Assembly: GCA_018398575.1 (NCBI GenBank)
Contig: JAGTXZ010000014.1
Span: 1,798,001 to 1,862,000 of the forward strand
DNA length: 64,000 nucleotides
From: Ampelomyces quisqualis
Taxonomy: Eukaryota; Ascomycota; Dothideomycetes; Pleosporales; Phaeosphaeriaceae
Direction: 5' to 3'
In this document: positions 35,533 to 47,221 of the stretch, piece by piece
Position numbering within the stretch: the first letter of the stretch is position 1
Layout of the letters: each line of letters starts with the position of its first letter
Translations under genes and position numbers: made by a program
Notes under the pieces: model-generated
Told to the model about the DNA's origin: nothing
The model's database searches: none
What the model saw: only the letters and a program-made list of their open reading frames with translations

Positions 35533-35765
35533 CAGGGCGCATGGCAGAGTCTCGAGTGTCGCGCGGGCCAGCGTCGAGGGTTCCCCGCACCACGCCTCAC
35601 CATGCGATACGCCGAACGAGGCACCAGGGCTTGCTGTGGCATGTCTCTGTCCTGCGGTCTGGGTAGAGTCTCCGACGAATCACGACGTCTGCCCTTTTCA
35701 CTCGGTGGTACTCCGCACGGAGTACATCCGTCGTCATGCTCTTGTAGGTGGTATTGAGTACTCCG
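35533..35765. promoter_or_regulatory. FacB-like gene upstream region with inverted repeat
   Basis: A 233-bp stretch between the FacB-like start and the MITE. It contains the perfect inverted repeat GTACTCCG-CA-CGGAGTAC at 35708-35725 and another TACTCCGTA at 35759-35767, which reaches the MITE edge. Its use as a promoter element is inference. Confidence 0.45.
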
Positions 35766-36189
35766 TAAAGATGGCCCATTTGTAACCCGTATAGCATACC
35801 GTATAGTACTCCGGGTATATACCGGATGCTGCAGCATCCGCAAGTGCACGGACTCCATTTTGCCCCGTCTTTGGCCGTTCTCTTCCGCAGCTTGCAATCG
35901 GCTTACTAATGAGCGGGTTTAGAAGCTTGTCTATCTGTCCCAAAACCTTCGTGTGAGGGATCAGGTATTGACTGGGATGCCTAGTTGTTTTGCAGTAGAG
36001 GAGGTAGAGGAGTCTGATGATGAGATGGATCAAAACGGGTAAAGCCTTGGGTGAATAGCTCCTACGATCACCACCTCCTGCCTGACATGGCCAGCGTATT
36101 ATTCACATTTGTACTCGTATTTGTATTGTATATATACCATTCGGACTGTTCAAGAAGATTTGACCGTGTACGAATACGGCCCATCTCTA
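35766..36189. mobile_element. hAT-type MITE (copy B), diverged, no intact duplication
   Basis: A 424-bp element related to copy A at 11281-11682. Shared blocks, in order, are the left end (TAAAGATGGCCC against TAGAGATGGCTC), the stretch ACCGTATAG, GTGCACGGACTC against GTGCACAGACTC, TGGGTGAAT with CACCACCT, and the right end CCATCTCTA. The right end, reversed, reads TAGAGATGGGCCGTATTCG, which matches the left end of both copies. The flanking octamers (GTACTCCG and CCCGGTAG) do not match, so the duplication has decayed or the ends were altered. Confidence 0.7.
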
Positions 36190-36704
36190 CCCGGTAGGAA
36201 TGAGGCAGTCAAGCACATCACGCACGAGACCTGAGTCGAATTGACTTTCCCATCTAGTGTTACTGTGCGACAGAGCAGAAAGTCGGGCGAGCTTCAGGGT
36301 ACAATATGATGAAATAAATTTTGCTTTGTCTGAGCACGCTAGTCTTAACCGGACATACATAAATCCAGTGTAACAGAAGGGAAAAGAAACAACAAAGCAT
36401 TGCTGGGGGTATTTCGGATGTGTTGAAAACGCCTGCTCGTGTCAACCAATCGCTGGTGTGAGCTTTTTCCTTCTAAAACCTGTCGCCAGATGACCATCCC
36501 AAACCGTCGAGTCGAGGTTCATGGGGAAAAGAAATGCGCCTCGCAATATGCCGCCGTCCCGGGAAACACCCATGGGTCCAAAATACAGAGGTGTGAAAAG
36601 AGTAAAAGTCCAAGAAAGACGCCAAAGTTTTTCGCTTCCAGAGCGTAATTTATAATACTCGGGATTGGACCGTTTGCGCCGTTGTTTTGTCGTAATCTAT
36701 CCGT
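36190..36704. other. Intergenic, 3' flank of MFS gene
   Basis: A 515-bp stretch with no supported gene between the MITE and the MFS transporter stop. Confidence 0.45.
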
Positions 36705-38646
36705 CTATTTGGAGAGCGCCGTCTCCACCGTGTCTTCGGGCGTGAGGGTAATGACTGAGTCGGCATCGGAATCCGTGTCAAGCAGGGCCTCTTCGTCGTT
36801 GCTTGAGACACATGCTCGTTTAGTGCCCTCTTTGAGGATGAAGCCTGGGGCCCAGCCAAGGAGTGCGACGCCTGCAATTGTCCACCAAGCCAGGCCAGAC
36901 ATGTTGTTGGCTTGGCCAACGCCGTCGATGAAACCAGATATGGTGGGTCCGAATCCACGGCATACGCTGGCAGAGGAAGCGGCAGCGCCGTTGAGAGTTC
37001 CAAGGACTCGCTTCGAGGGTGAGGAGTTGGCCAGGATGATAGCGAGCGAAGGGTAAGAAAGTGACTGGAAGGTGACTTTGCAGACAAGTAGGACCATCAA
37101 GCCAGGAATGCGGAGCTTTTCTGGGAGCAGTGCCAGATACGGAGCGATTAGGTAAAGAATAGGGTACAGGGAGAGCGTGATCCAGAAGGTGCGAAGGCTA
37201 CCAAGTCTCTTGATAAGCCATGGGAAGATGATCAGTTGAGCGAGCATTTGCAGCACTCCTTGAGTGGCCAGAAAGGCTCCGATCATCTGTGGGGACCAGC
37301 CAAAGCCTCCAGTGAAGTGGAATGGCAGCTCGGTCGAGGATCCATCTGGTGCATTCTTTGACATGAGAATCGGCAATAGTTGTTCAAGAGAGATTGTGTG
37401 GCTGCAAGTAGTGTTAGTGAGAATGGTGGGCGACGGGCTGCAGTTGCTTACAAGGCCAGTATGCCGTAGCACACAATATTCAAGCAGACTTGCATGGTGA
37501 AGGCTTGACCCACAGTTGGCGCCGGTGAAACATCCTTCTCTAGCGCAAACGGGGGTGGTTCCGAGATGGACGTTCGCGTGCTACACAGAGTTGGCGAGCT
37601 GGATATACTTCGATACGCCTGCGCATCATGGTCGTGGTCTTGAAGCATGGACGTCAATTCGTCGAGCGACGCATCCTTGTCGTGGAAGGATGCATCTGAA
37701 TCTCGCATGCACAGTTTGCGCAAAATCCACTGCCCCGCTTCGCGTCCACCATCCCGATCGAATTTTCGGTCCTCGTGCGTCTCTTCCAGGAACAGGATGC
37801 CGACTGCAAGTCCGAACAGAACCACGGCAGTGCAGAACAGGTTGGGCAGAAGGTATGGGTACGTTTCGAACATGGTGCCTGTGAACACAGACGGCCATTG
37901 GATGGCTGGGCGGGCGAGGACACCGCCAAGAAATCCGCCAATGATGGTGCTGCGAAAAAGCGGTCAGATGCTAGCCACAAGGTACAACGTTGTGCTCAGG
38001 AGAAAACATACCCAAGACACCAGACAAAGGGCATGATGGAATAAGCGCGCGCTATCGAGCGTTAGGGTTTGATCGGCACCTTGACACGACGGCAAACTTA
38101 CGCTGGTGCTTCTCAACCGTAACCAGTTCAGCGACTGTTGTCTGGAGCACGCCGATGTTCCTGCATCTCGGTTAGTAGCTGCTCACACGCTAATCGGCGC
38201 CATGACCTCACCCATTCAGTAAGCCTCCGAGCGCCCGGGCAACCAATGCCATTGGCAAGCTCTTTGCGAAGCCAAAAAGTATCATGCTCAGTCCCGTGCC
38301 GAAGAGGCCCCCGAGCAGCACCTTTTTCCGCCCAATGCGATCACTCAATCGGCCCCAGAAGATGCCGCTGATGCACTCGGCGAAGGCAAATGCGGAGGTG
38401 ACCATGCCCACGTACATGGACAGGCCGCTCTCGTCGTGGGCGATGTTGAAATCTTGAATCATGTAGTATGCGTATGGGAAGATGGACATGAAGGCAATGG
38501 GTTCGCAGATCCGGCAGAGTGCTGTCCATGTTAGCCACAAGGAAGGCTTCACTCGGTGCGTGCAACTCACCGAGTACAGCCATTTGCCGTGTGGGAAAAG
38601 GCGTCTTGTCTCTGTCCATGGCAGCCATGCCAGTGTGTCTAGTCAT
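36705..38646 (-). CDS. Major facilitator superfamily transporter (12 TM)
   Basis: A membrane transporter of unknown substrate, resembling the fungal YCR023C/zinc-induced-facilitator-like DHA1 branch. Exons 38646-38571, 38521-38212, 38160-38102, 38051-38012, 37949-37452 and 37401-36705 give 559 residues. The MFS loop 2-3 motif is visible as GRLSDRIGRKKVLLGG, and the first helix contains LCRICEPIAFMSIFPY, typical of this branch. A long cytosolic loop (about 255-330) rich in Asp, Ser and His divides the two six-helix halves. The C-terminus is acidic. The start is the first true ATG (MTRHTGM); two later Met at +6 and +9 are also possible. Confidence 0.88.
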
Positions 38647-41258
38647 GGCTACGGCAGAAGCCAATTGGTGTGTGGATGAAGGAGGGCGGCGGTGACTGAT
38701 AGCACTGCGGATGAGAGCGTTGTCTATGTGAAGAAGAGGAGACTAGGTACGACAAATAAGTCATGTGCAGACTTGCGACAACTTAAGCACCGCCAGACAC
38801 GTCGAGGAGTCCGGTTGCCCTGGGATGCGGGCGTCACAGGATATATAGCAAGCAGCAAGATTTCAGTGGCGTCCTGAAAGCGCGGATGGGCTGCGGTGCG
38901 GGCAAGGATGAGGGCGGCGGGGAGGGCACGGAGAACAGATGGTGATGGGTAGTGTGTTTACCAAGTGCGACGTGACGCACTCTCCCGGTGCATGTCATTT
39001 GTGATTCGTGACTCCAGCTCACCGGAAGAGAAGAATAATGGGACTGTGCAGAGGAAACGAAGAGCAATCGCCCTCGGCGTGCCAGCTAGCCGCCCCTGAT
39101 CTTGCAGACGACTAGGTATGTGAGTTCAGAAGGACACCCACGGCTCTGGGTGCGGCTAGCCAGAATCGACCACGGCATGCTCGCAGAGTTGCAGCAACGT
39201 TGAGAATTCGCGACGACGTAGGACGTGCCATGACTGGGCATTCGCCAGAGGCCAGGTGTGCCTGTGCCGGAAGCACGCCGGAAGCTGGACGGATCCGCGG
39301 CGACGGTTCGCAGCCCTAGCCCCGATGCGCACATGCCTGATCCCTGCGCGCTTGGCCAAGCCACAACGACCTGCCGGCTGTCCAACGACCGCAAAGGGAG
39401 TCGGAAGCTACTTGGTCTTCCCCGCGGGCCACACGACTAGGTTCCGGCGTGGGTAACTCGCGCCCTGGTCGTGAATCGTGATTCGTACCTTTGGAGCGGT
39501 CAGGGGCGAGTCACGAGGCTTCATTCTGCCTTTCCAGAAGCGCAGCCCTGGCAGCGCAACCCTGGCCGCCCGGCAAGGATTCGTCGCTATTCAGTACAGT
39601 ACTCACGTCTCTGCCAGAGCAGTGCCGTCCGCCGCCCGCGGTTGATCCGACAGAGGGAACCCGGGACTGGCGGTGTACCATAATACTCCGTACACAGTAG
39701 ACTCCTGACCACGGCCCGTTGTTGTCACGCCGCGCTTTTTGTGCATCGCCATTATTCGCATCGCGCTTTGCTGCGAGGCCGTCGCGGCGAGTCTGCAGAC
39801 GATGCACTACTCACGTAGGTGCAGAGGAGCTAGACTTTGGAAACTTCCACCGCCTTGCGTCCAACCAAGTCGCTGGACGTGGCCGCGAGGTGCCGCTATC
39901 ACTGCCGGTGCACCGTCGTCAGCAATCAGCGCAGTTTGGCTCAATCTGGGAAATGCCCAACTGCCCGTCAGCTGACGCCTTGCTGCGCCTATCTGCGCCA
40001 ACGTAGCCTCTGTGTGCGGGCTGCCTTCGCTGGCTGGAGCTTGGTTAGTGACATCGCAGCTGCTGCGGCTTTGTCCGGGAGTCCTCCCGCCGTGTGGTGC
40101 TCGCTGAGCTGTCGCAAGTTTCTGTTTAGCAATCGAGCAACGCAGCCCGACGGTTGTTTCAGCTTTGGAGCTGAGCAGACCGCCGTGTCCATGTAAGGCT
40201 GAGACCGACTAGGATGGGCCCAGTTGCCACGCGAGAATTTTAGGCGAGTTTAAGCGGCTCCTGCGCCATGCCGGGGGTCGCTGTCGATGGCTCACCGACC
40301 GTCTCTAATTGAGCCGTGCCGGGCTAACCATCATTGTTACATACATCGGTCGCACATTGCATTGCATTCATACACGCTTGCGCCGGCAGATCATGTGTCG
40401 GCTTCTGCCTTTCGGGCTCGGATGGGACGTGGGTGATGGGCCGCGATCTGCGAACCAGAAGCCCGGGAACCGCTCTTCTCCGATCTGGAAAGTCCATATA
40501 ACTAGGCAGCTCAACTCCAGTAACGTTTCCTACAGTCGCCTGTGGTACCGACTTGAATGGAGCCAGCGCACATGTCCACCCATGTGGCACGGCAGGTGGT
40601 CCCTCTGCCACGGCCATGTTGATGGCACCTGACCGTGGTTCTTTACAACCGCCGCGATTGGGGACACGAAAACGTCGAGTTGCACCCGCCTTCCCAACGA
40701 GAATCATCTCGATTATATATTTCCAACGTCTTGATGGCCCCGCCAGTCCCAACGCTTCGGCCATGTCTCCCTGCGTTGATCAACATGACTCTGGTTGTAC
40801 AGACGCTGCCGGATAGGCGCCGTACACGGGGAGCACAATTGTTTTCCGTCTGGTTTGTGAGAAGCCCTTTGCAGTTATAGCGCGGTGAGAAGCTAACCAC
40901 GACACACATCGGGTCTGCAACGTGACATTTGAAGAATATTACAGTCGGCAGTGTAACAACAAGTCTGGCACGCCGTGACGCCTTTGCATGATGGTGTATC
41001 ATTGTGCATAGCGCCGGCAGGACCATCCAGCCATTTATATTTTCAGGCCAGTGGCACCAATGCCACGTCGAAGCATTCGGGCACATTGCATGGACATCGC
41101 GAGATGCGCTCAACTCCTTTCGCAGACAATGCTGTTCGCATCACGTGCCTGTCGAGGTTGGTCGGAGGTTAGCGTGTATGCATGCTTATCTAAGCACGCA
41201 ACTCAAACCCAGACGTCTGGACATCCTGTCACACAAGAACAACAATCAAGTTCTCGAG
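38647..41258. other. Gene-free 2.6-kb region
   Basis: I see no gene that I can support on either strand. Frames here are short, composition is mixed, and no family motif appears. One TACTCCGTAC motif is at 39684-39693. A non-coding RNA or relic cannot be excluded. Confidence 0.4.
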
Positions 41259-42292
41259 ATGCCGCAGCCCGTCACTCTGTCCTCCTTCCGGAAGCAACAT
41301 CTCAATGTCGAATTCTCTTCTCTGCGCTCCGCCAAGCTTGAAGGCGTCTTCGTTAGCATCACCCCCAGCGACCCAACGCTGTGGGTAGGCGTGATGTTTG
41401 TTCGGAGAGGTAATCACACGCTAATGCGATATCAATCTATCTTACACCGCTCGCGGCATGTTCACTGTTGACAGGTCCATATGCCCCTGCGGTCCTACGT
41501 TTTCAAATATCCTTCCCGCCCAACTACCCTTCTCTGCCACCCCTCGTGACCTTTTCCACCGATGTGTTCCATCCACTGTTGACGCCTCTCACAACCTTAA
41601 CATACACGACTGGGTCACTCGACACGGACACCGTCAGTGCTACTGATGCCGAGAGATTACCGCCGGGAGGTTTCAGTCTACGACACGGATTTCCACAGTG
41701 GTTCGGGCGTGGTCAGAGATCGACAGCCAGCTCACGACACGTTAGCGGATCGACTATGACTAGTCCTACAAGGAATAATCCACCTGTCCCCTCAATTGCC
41801 AGCAGTTTGCCAACGCTTGTGGAAGACATCTCAATCGTGAGGGTTCTGAACTACGTCCGTTGCTCCTTCAGTGAGGAGAGAGTATTAGATTCACTTCCAC
41901 TGGAAGTAGCCGCGAACACTAGCGCCTATCACGCCTGGCAAGCATATAGAGCGCCGGTATCACAGGCTCAGCTAACACTAGGGTCGAGCGCCGAGTCTAT
42001 TGTGTCTGAGCAGGATGGCGAGGCTACAGCACTAGGTCGAAATCGCCGCCCAGGGCAATGGAATTGGGAAGGAGTATGGGAGGAGCGTGTGAAAAAGGCC
42101 GTCAAGGCAAGTCTGTCGGAGCCTGTTCTATTTGGTCCAGAAGATATCGTAAGACTACGTTGGAACTCGAAAGTTGGTGAGGCAAACACTAATATTCACT
42201 CACAGATTCGTTTCCGAGACAGCAACGAGGGGGTCACCGAGAGGATGAGGTATCAATTAGAGGCGACTGGTTTGAGAAGCACAGAAGCTTGA
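41259..42292 (+). CDS. AKTIP/FTS-like ubiquitin-conjugating-enzyme variant
   Basis: Likely the fungal FTS subunit of the FTS-Hook-FHIP complex, which links dynein to early endosomes. Exons 41259-41409 and 41475-42292 are certain in frame. A further 57-nt stop-free segment at 42149-42205 has a GTAAGA donor, a CACTAATA branch site and a CACAG acceptor, so it is probably an intron; the protein is then 303 residues (322 if retained). The UEV fold is read from LNVEFSSLRSAKLEGVFVSI, LWVGVMFVRRG, LRFQISFPPNYPSLPPLVTF and DVFHPLL. As in AKTIP, FHPLL replaces the HPN-Cys active site, so no E2 catalysis is expected. Kinesin/dynein-complex use is inference from the family. Confidence 0.75.
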
Positions 42293-42695
42293 TGTACCAT
42301 ATTGCCCTAAGGAAATTGGAGAACGTTTTCAACTACGAGCAATACGCATATGTTCTTAAAACTTGGTATAATCCGTGCACTCGAGGGGAGAAGGCGCTGT
42401 CTGGTATGGAAAAGCTAGGCGCGCCCCGGTGCTATCGCCGTTGCGACTTCCTGTGTTCGGAGGAGCTTTGTCGCTCGGTCCGTCAATCATTGATTGTCCG
42501 CAACCTTGTGCGTCCTGCCCACACAACGTTTCAACAAATCTGTTAGCCTCAACACACTTTTTGTCATCCTTATATAATCGACACTGGTCTCACCGTCTTC
42601 ACCCTTGAGCGGATTTAGAGGCTGGGTCGCAGACGCCGTCGCGCGGTGAATGCGGGCCAGACGCGGTGAATGAGAGTTTGCTTGTTTTCGTCAAC
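42293..42695. other. Intergenic, no gene seen
   Basis: A 403-bp gap between two same-strand genes, presumably terminator and promoter. No coding signal is seen. Confidence 0.45.
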
Positions 42696-45154
42696 ATGGC
42701 CTCCGCAGCAGTAAGCAGTTTCTTGCTCCCGCACCCTGCGACGCTTTGTCCTCCTCCACTACATTTCCAGAAGAGGGCTCGGAGGACGACAATCCGCAGG
42801 CGCATGCTTCGCAAACCAACTCATCACACAAGTCACCCCGCATATGGCCCATTAGACGACATCATTGCCGACATCAAGAACGACATTCTAGAATCGCCAC
42901 CAGATTATACTGCCTACTCGTCTCTCCTCGATTGGACCAACCCGCTCAAAGCACCGCCAACGTGGGCCGTGACCCCTCTACCTGTTAGTCGTGCTCCGCG
43001 CGACCAACCTCTGAATATACGCAAGAACAGAAACAGTCGGTCTTCCACATCAGGATCTAGCATAGGAGAACAAATGTCGTGTTCGCGCAACAACAGTCAA
43101 GAAGCCGGCACTGCACCTTGGCCTTCACTCGATGTCGCCGTGCCGCACTGTCAAGGTGAACCGTCGCTCGCCTCCAATTCCACGAGCTATGACGAGCACA
43201 CCTCCGCACAGCGCATACTGGAGAACACATTCGATCGCGCGGATCGATCGGGCGAAAGTGGAAGACCGCGACGTGCTTCACGGTTGCGGATATTCACCAA
43301 CGGCTTTCCACGTCTACGCCGCACTGGTACAGGAGAAACAAGTGCAAGTACTGAAGGTGCTTCTGACTTCAACTTGCCCTCAGCCGCAACAGCATCACCA
43401 GTTGAACATGAAAAGAGCAACTTCCACCTGGACGCAAGCGGGCCAAGCGACGAAGCCGTGGATGCATACATGAGAAGGAATGCAGAAAAGTGAGTCTCAG
43501 CCCAAAGAACACCAATTCGGTCTCTTTGAACGGAACGTACTGCTATTGTGTTCAGCGTCGTACTGTGGCTGATTCAACACAGCTGCAATCGGCTTCGTGA
43601 AATCATGGAGCGCATGGCGAAGCGACTTCCGACCCCTGTGGAGAATGAGAATGAGCTGCCCGATGATCAGCCTCCAGAAGCAGGCCTGATGCCTACAACG
43701 CTTAGGCCAACAGTCAGAATGTTTCCAGAAGTCAAGATGGTGACCGAAGATTCGCAAGATTTCAGCGTAGCTATCGAGATAGAAGGTGTGCTCCACGGCC
43801 GTGTCGCGCGTCAAGAACCAACAATCGACGTTGTACTCGTCGTTGATAATGCGTAAGTATTCGATAGGCTTCAGAGTATACATGCGGCTGACTCTGAAGT
43901 TATTACGTTACAAAGGAGTGTCTCGGGAAAGCAGCGGACGCAGTCAATGGAGCTCTCTATCACATGCGTGGCGGAGACCGTGTAGCCCTGTACACGACCC
44001 ATTGCGTGCATAACACTGTCACGGGTAATAGGCCAGAGCTGCACCATCCACTGCGTCCATTCGACAGCGAAAGTGAGCACGTGTTTCATGACCGGACTAC
44101 CAGTATCTGCGCACACGGTACGCAGACCTGGCAGCCAGCGCGGCCCAATCCTTCCATGACCGACGTTTTGCTCAGTATAGCGAAGTCCGTTGAAAGTCAA
44201 GAGCTTAAGAAGGGTCGCACCCACATCATCCTACTTTCACCTGCCGCCTACGTCCTGCATGATATTTCGAAGGCGTTCCCGGACTTGTACATTCATCGCA
44301 TCAATCCAGCTGCTCTGCCCTATCGGGGCGATCCGGAATCGCAGGACACCGTTTGTTATGAGAATTGCTGCAAGAACGTCTTCGTTAGCAATTGGAATAG
44401 CTATCAATCGGTACCTGGTCGCGTCAAGCAGATTCTCAAGAGCGCTCGTTCGAAAAGCCCTGTCGGAGAATTAACGGACGTGTCCATCGACTTGCGGGCC
44501 AGGCATGGGTGCGAAATGATCGAAGTCTTTGGAAGCAAAGACGTCCCGCATCTGCGCCTAGGACAAGTGCATACAGTCTTTGCCAGGATCCGAGTAAACA
44601 AGAATCAAACTCAAGGCGTGGATCTTGATTCTGTCAATCCAATCTTCCAGTCGAGTTTGGACGTAAAGGGCTTGAGGCAGGACTTCCAGAATGCTGTCTC
44701 TCTTGGAGCCATCAAGGTTCACTTGCTTGACGTGCAGCTCTACCACCGCAACTCGATCCACACAATTGATTGCTGGAACTACACTGAAGCACCACTTGTT
44801 ATCACTCGCGAATTGGGTGGCCTGGCTGTTCCCATTGACACTGCCGTTGAGACATACAAGCGTCTGTACTTCCACAAGTTTGTTCAGCTGTCCACGAGCG
44901 AAGCCAAGATGGAGGCAGACAATCTGCTTGCGGTTCTCGATGTGAACAATGACTTGGCGCGGCAGGTCGTCGAGCGCATGCGCCGCGAGATTACATGCCA
45001 GTCAGAGACGAGACAATACGAGCGAGACTTCCGCCAAAAGCTGCCTCTATGCCCTGGTCCAGTCGAGCTCGAAGCCCCTCACGAGTGGCTCCTTGAGCTG
45101 TGGAGTAAGAGGAGAGGCAAACGTACCGGCATCGCAGAATCGCAACCAGGTTAG
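42696..45154 (+). CDS. Uncharacterised protein with a von Willebrand A-like core
   Basis: Function unknown. Proposed exons 42696-42710, 42771-43489, 43556-43852 and 43900-45154 give 761 residues. The first intron (60 nt, GTAAGC...TTCCAG) is stop-free and a multiple of three, so a start without it is possible. The N-terminal 260 residues are Ser/Arg-rich and probably disordered. A Rossmann-like core is suggested by PTIDVVLVVDNAYYVTKECL, GDRVALYTTHC and THIILLSPAAYVLHDI, which resembles a vWA domain, but the metal site (DxSxS) is absent (DNAYY). A beta-rich part and a helical tail follow. It looks like a fungal-specific conserved protein. Confidence 0.75.
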
Positions 45155-47221
45155 TCATTAACCGACCTTGAGCGGCTTCTTCTGTGTAGGAGCGAAGCCA
45201 GCCGCACACGCTGTGGCCGCTGCCATGATGGCCAGGCACGGCTGAAGCAGATAGGATTTTAGCGACAGTTTGGTCTTTGCATTATTGACCGTTGGCCCTA
45301 ATTTGTTCTGGAAGCTCACATTTGTGGATTCACTGGATTGGGACCCATTCCCTGACGTCCAATACCGCCGACCAGGCGTGTGGGGTAAACTCGTTGCAAC
45401 GCACGTCCCGGGCGAGAACGTGTCTAGGATATGCCTTGGTTCTTGAATTTCTCCCCCCTGGCCCCCAGGGCCATGTCCCAGGCGAAACCAGCGGTGAACG
45501 GCAGACTATATGTAGCAGCATCACATGATTCAATTCCTTGACGAGACTGTCACCGTAACTTTATGCAAAGCTAACGACAGATCCCGCCCCCTGGGCCCTC
45601 CCCCCTGTTGCCCTGGCCCATGATGATATTTGTCTCTTCTTCCGCCCCTTACCCACGGAACCCTTGCCTTGCTGCCCAACCTTTTCCCTATTTCCAGAAT
45701 CCGCACACATGATATCCTAACTCCGTACATACTCCGTACATCCATCCATCCTCCCCTTGTGACTTCTATTCGGCACACGCCCCCCTGACCCCGTGCATGG
45801 ATCCATCTCACTCATCCCAGCGCTTCAAGCGAATCGGCGCGTTCCCCGCCGGTCCCACGCTACCACATACTACAGTATATACAAACTAAACCACTCCGTA
45901 TACGTCGTACTTAGCTATAACCACGCGCAACTGTACTGTGCCAGTCAGGAAGTCCAGCCAGCGCATTACAACCTTGGGCTACCACTGTAATCAATACTCC
46001 GTATTTGTAGTGCTTTTTTTTGGTTGTTGGGTGGGCTACCCGAGCGCTCCTAATGCGGCAACTTGCATGTCTGGAGAGGAGGTGTGGAATGCACTCATGC
46101 TCCCCTCTTGAGCGCGCCCGCCAAGGTCTTGAGTTTGACTCTTGACGTTGGCGGCGCTACTCCGTGGAGCACGGGTCTACGGTGCGGAGGTACGGAGTAG
46201 CTTCGGCACTTTGAATGCGTCCGAACACGAAACCTTTTTTTTTTTCTGGAAGAGCTGGGATGGGGGGGTGGTGCGCGCGGAAAGCGGGTTGGATCATGGG
46301 TGTGGTGCCGGACTTTTTGCTTTTGGTGTTAGGCTGGGGCGGAGAGTAGCGAGATGGGATGGCAGTATTTTTGTGTTTTTTTTGTTTTTTTTTGTTTTTT
46401 TTCGCTGTGAGGGAATGGGGATTCAGACACTGCCGATTATTGGTGTTTAGTTTGGGTGCATTTCTGTTTTATTTTTATTTTTATTTTTTTTTCAGGTTCC
46501 CTTTTCTGCGTAAAGTTCAAGGGGGCCGGGTGTGTCTGCGAGTCTGGGATTGGGCATGTGGTTCTGGGGAGGTGGGATTGCTATCGGACAATTACATGTC
46601 CGGTCACGCATGGGGTCGGTTCATAGTCCTGGTGATAGATGCTTGTCCACGTACCAAAGCAAAACAACAGCACATATGACCGGGTATCCTGCCGCAGAGC
46701 CTAGGATCTTGATACGTTGTTGGAAGCCGAACTGCTGGTCTTGGAGTCATGCTAAGCTTGGTACTTGACCGGCTGCGAATTGTTGCCGGGGCCTGCTGTC
46801 GGCGTGTCTGGAGTTGCATTCGGTCTCGGACGAGGCTCTCGGACGAGGTATACGCGTCACACCGGATGGAGATTGATGGACGGAAGGTTTTATCGTGGAC
46901 AGTGGTTCCTTGTACCTTGGCAAACCGCCGAGGGTTGTTTATTTAAGTTTGCAAAGGCTATTAGAAGAGTGCATCAAATGCAGTTGTGACTTTAATGTGC
47001 TTGCATCGTACGATTATACCGTTTCAAGTAAAGTATGATGCGCAGCACCAGCAGTGCCATTCCTTGTCCTCTCTACAAAGTTTCTGCTTAAGCGACGTTG
47101 CTTTTGATTTCATTTTCGGTTGCAAGGCAATCCCCCGACCTGCGGGAAGCTTATCTGATGCATGAGTAGCAGCGCTGAAGATGAACCTGTATCCTCGAAG
47201 CCCATCAGAGTAGCGCTGAAA
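45155..47221. other. Gene-free 2.1-kb region with TACTCCGTA motifs and poly-T
   Basis: No gene is supported. TACTCCGTA-type motifs cluster at about 45720, 45730, 45893, 45995, 46158 and 46191. T-rich tracts occur at about 46238-46251, 46370-46402 and 46465-46494. Confidence 0.45.
46238..46494. repeat. Low-complexity poly-T tracts
   Basis: Several runs of eight or more T, separated by G or A, lie in a stretch without genes. They include TTTTTTG repeats near 46380 and TTTTTA repeats near 46470. Slippage could make their lengths unreliable. Confidence 0.8.

Noticed and set aside
34594..35757. Long plus-strand ORF (387 codons) opposite the FacB-like gene
   Set aside because: It is the antisense of GC-rich exons, with Arg/Gly/Ala-rich low-complexity translation and no motif. 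The minus strand encodes a clear Zn2Cys6 protein.
38647..41258. Several 60-150-codon ORFs in the gene-free region
   Set aside because: They overlap on both strands, have random-like composition, and show no splice-linked extension or known motif.
45530..45811. 93-codon minus-strand ORF in the poly-T/TACTCCGTA region
   Set aside because: Arg/Gly-rich, overlaps repeated motifs, and has no domain or partner exon.
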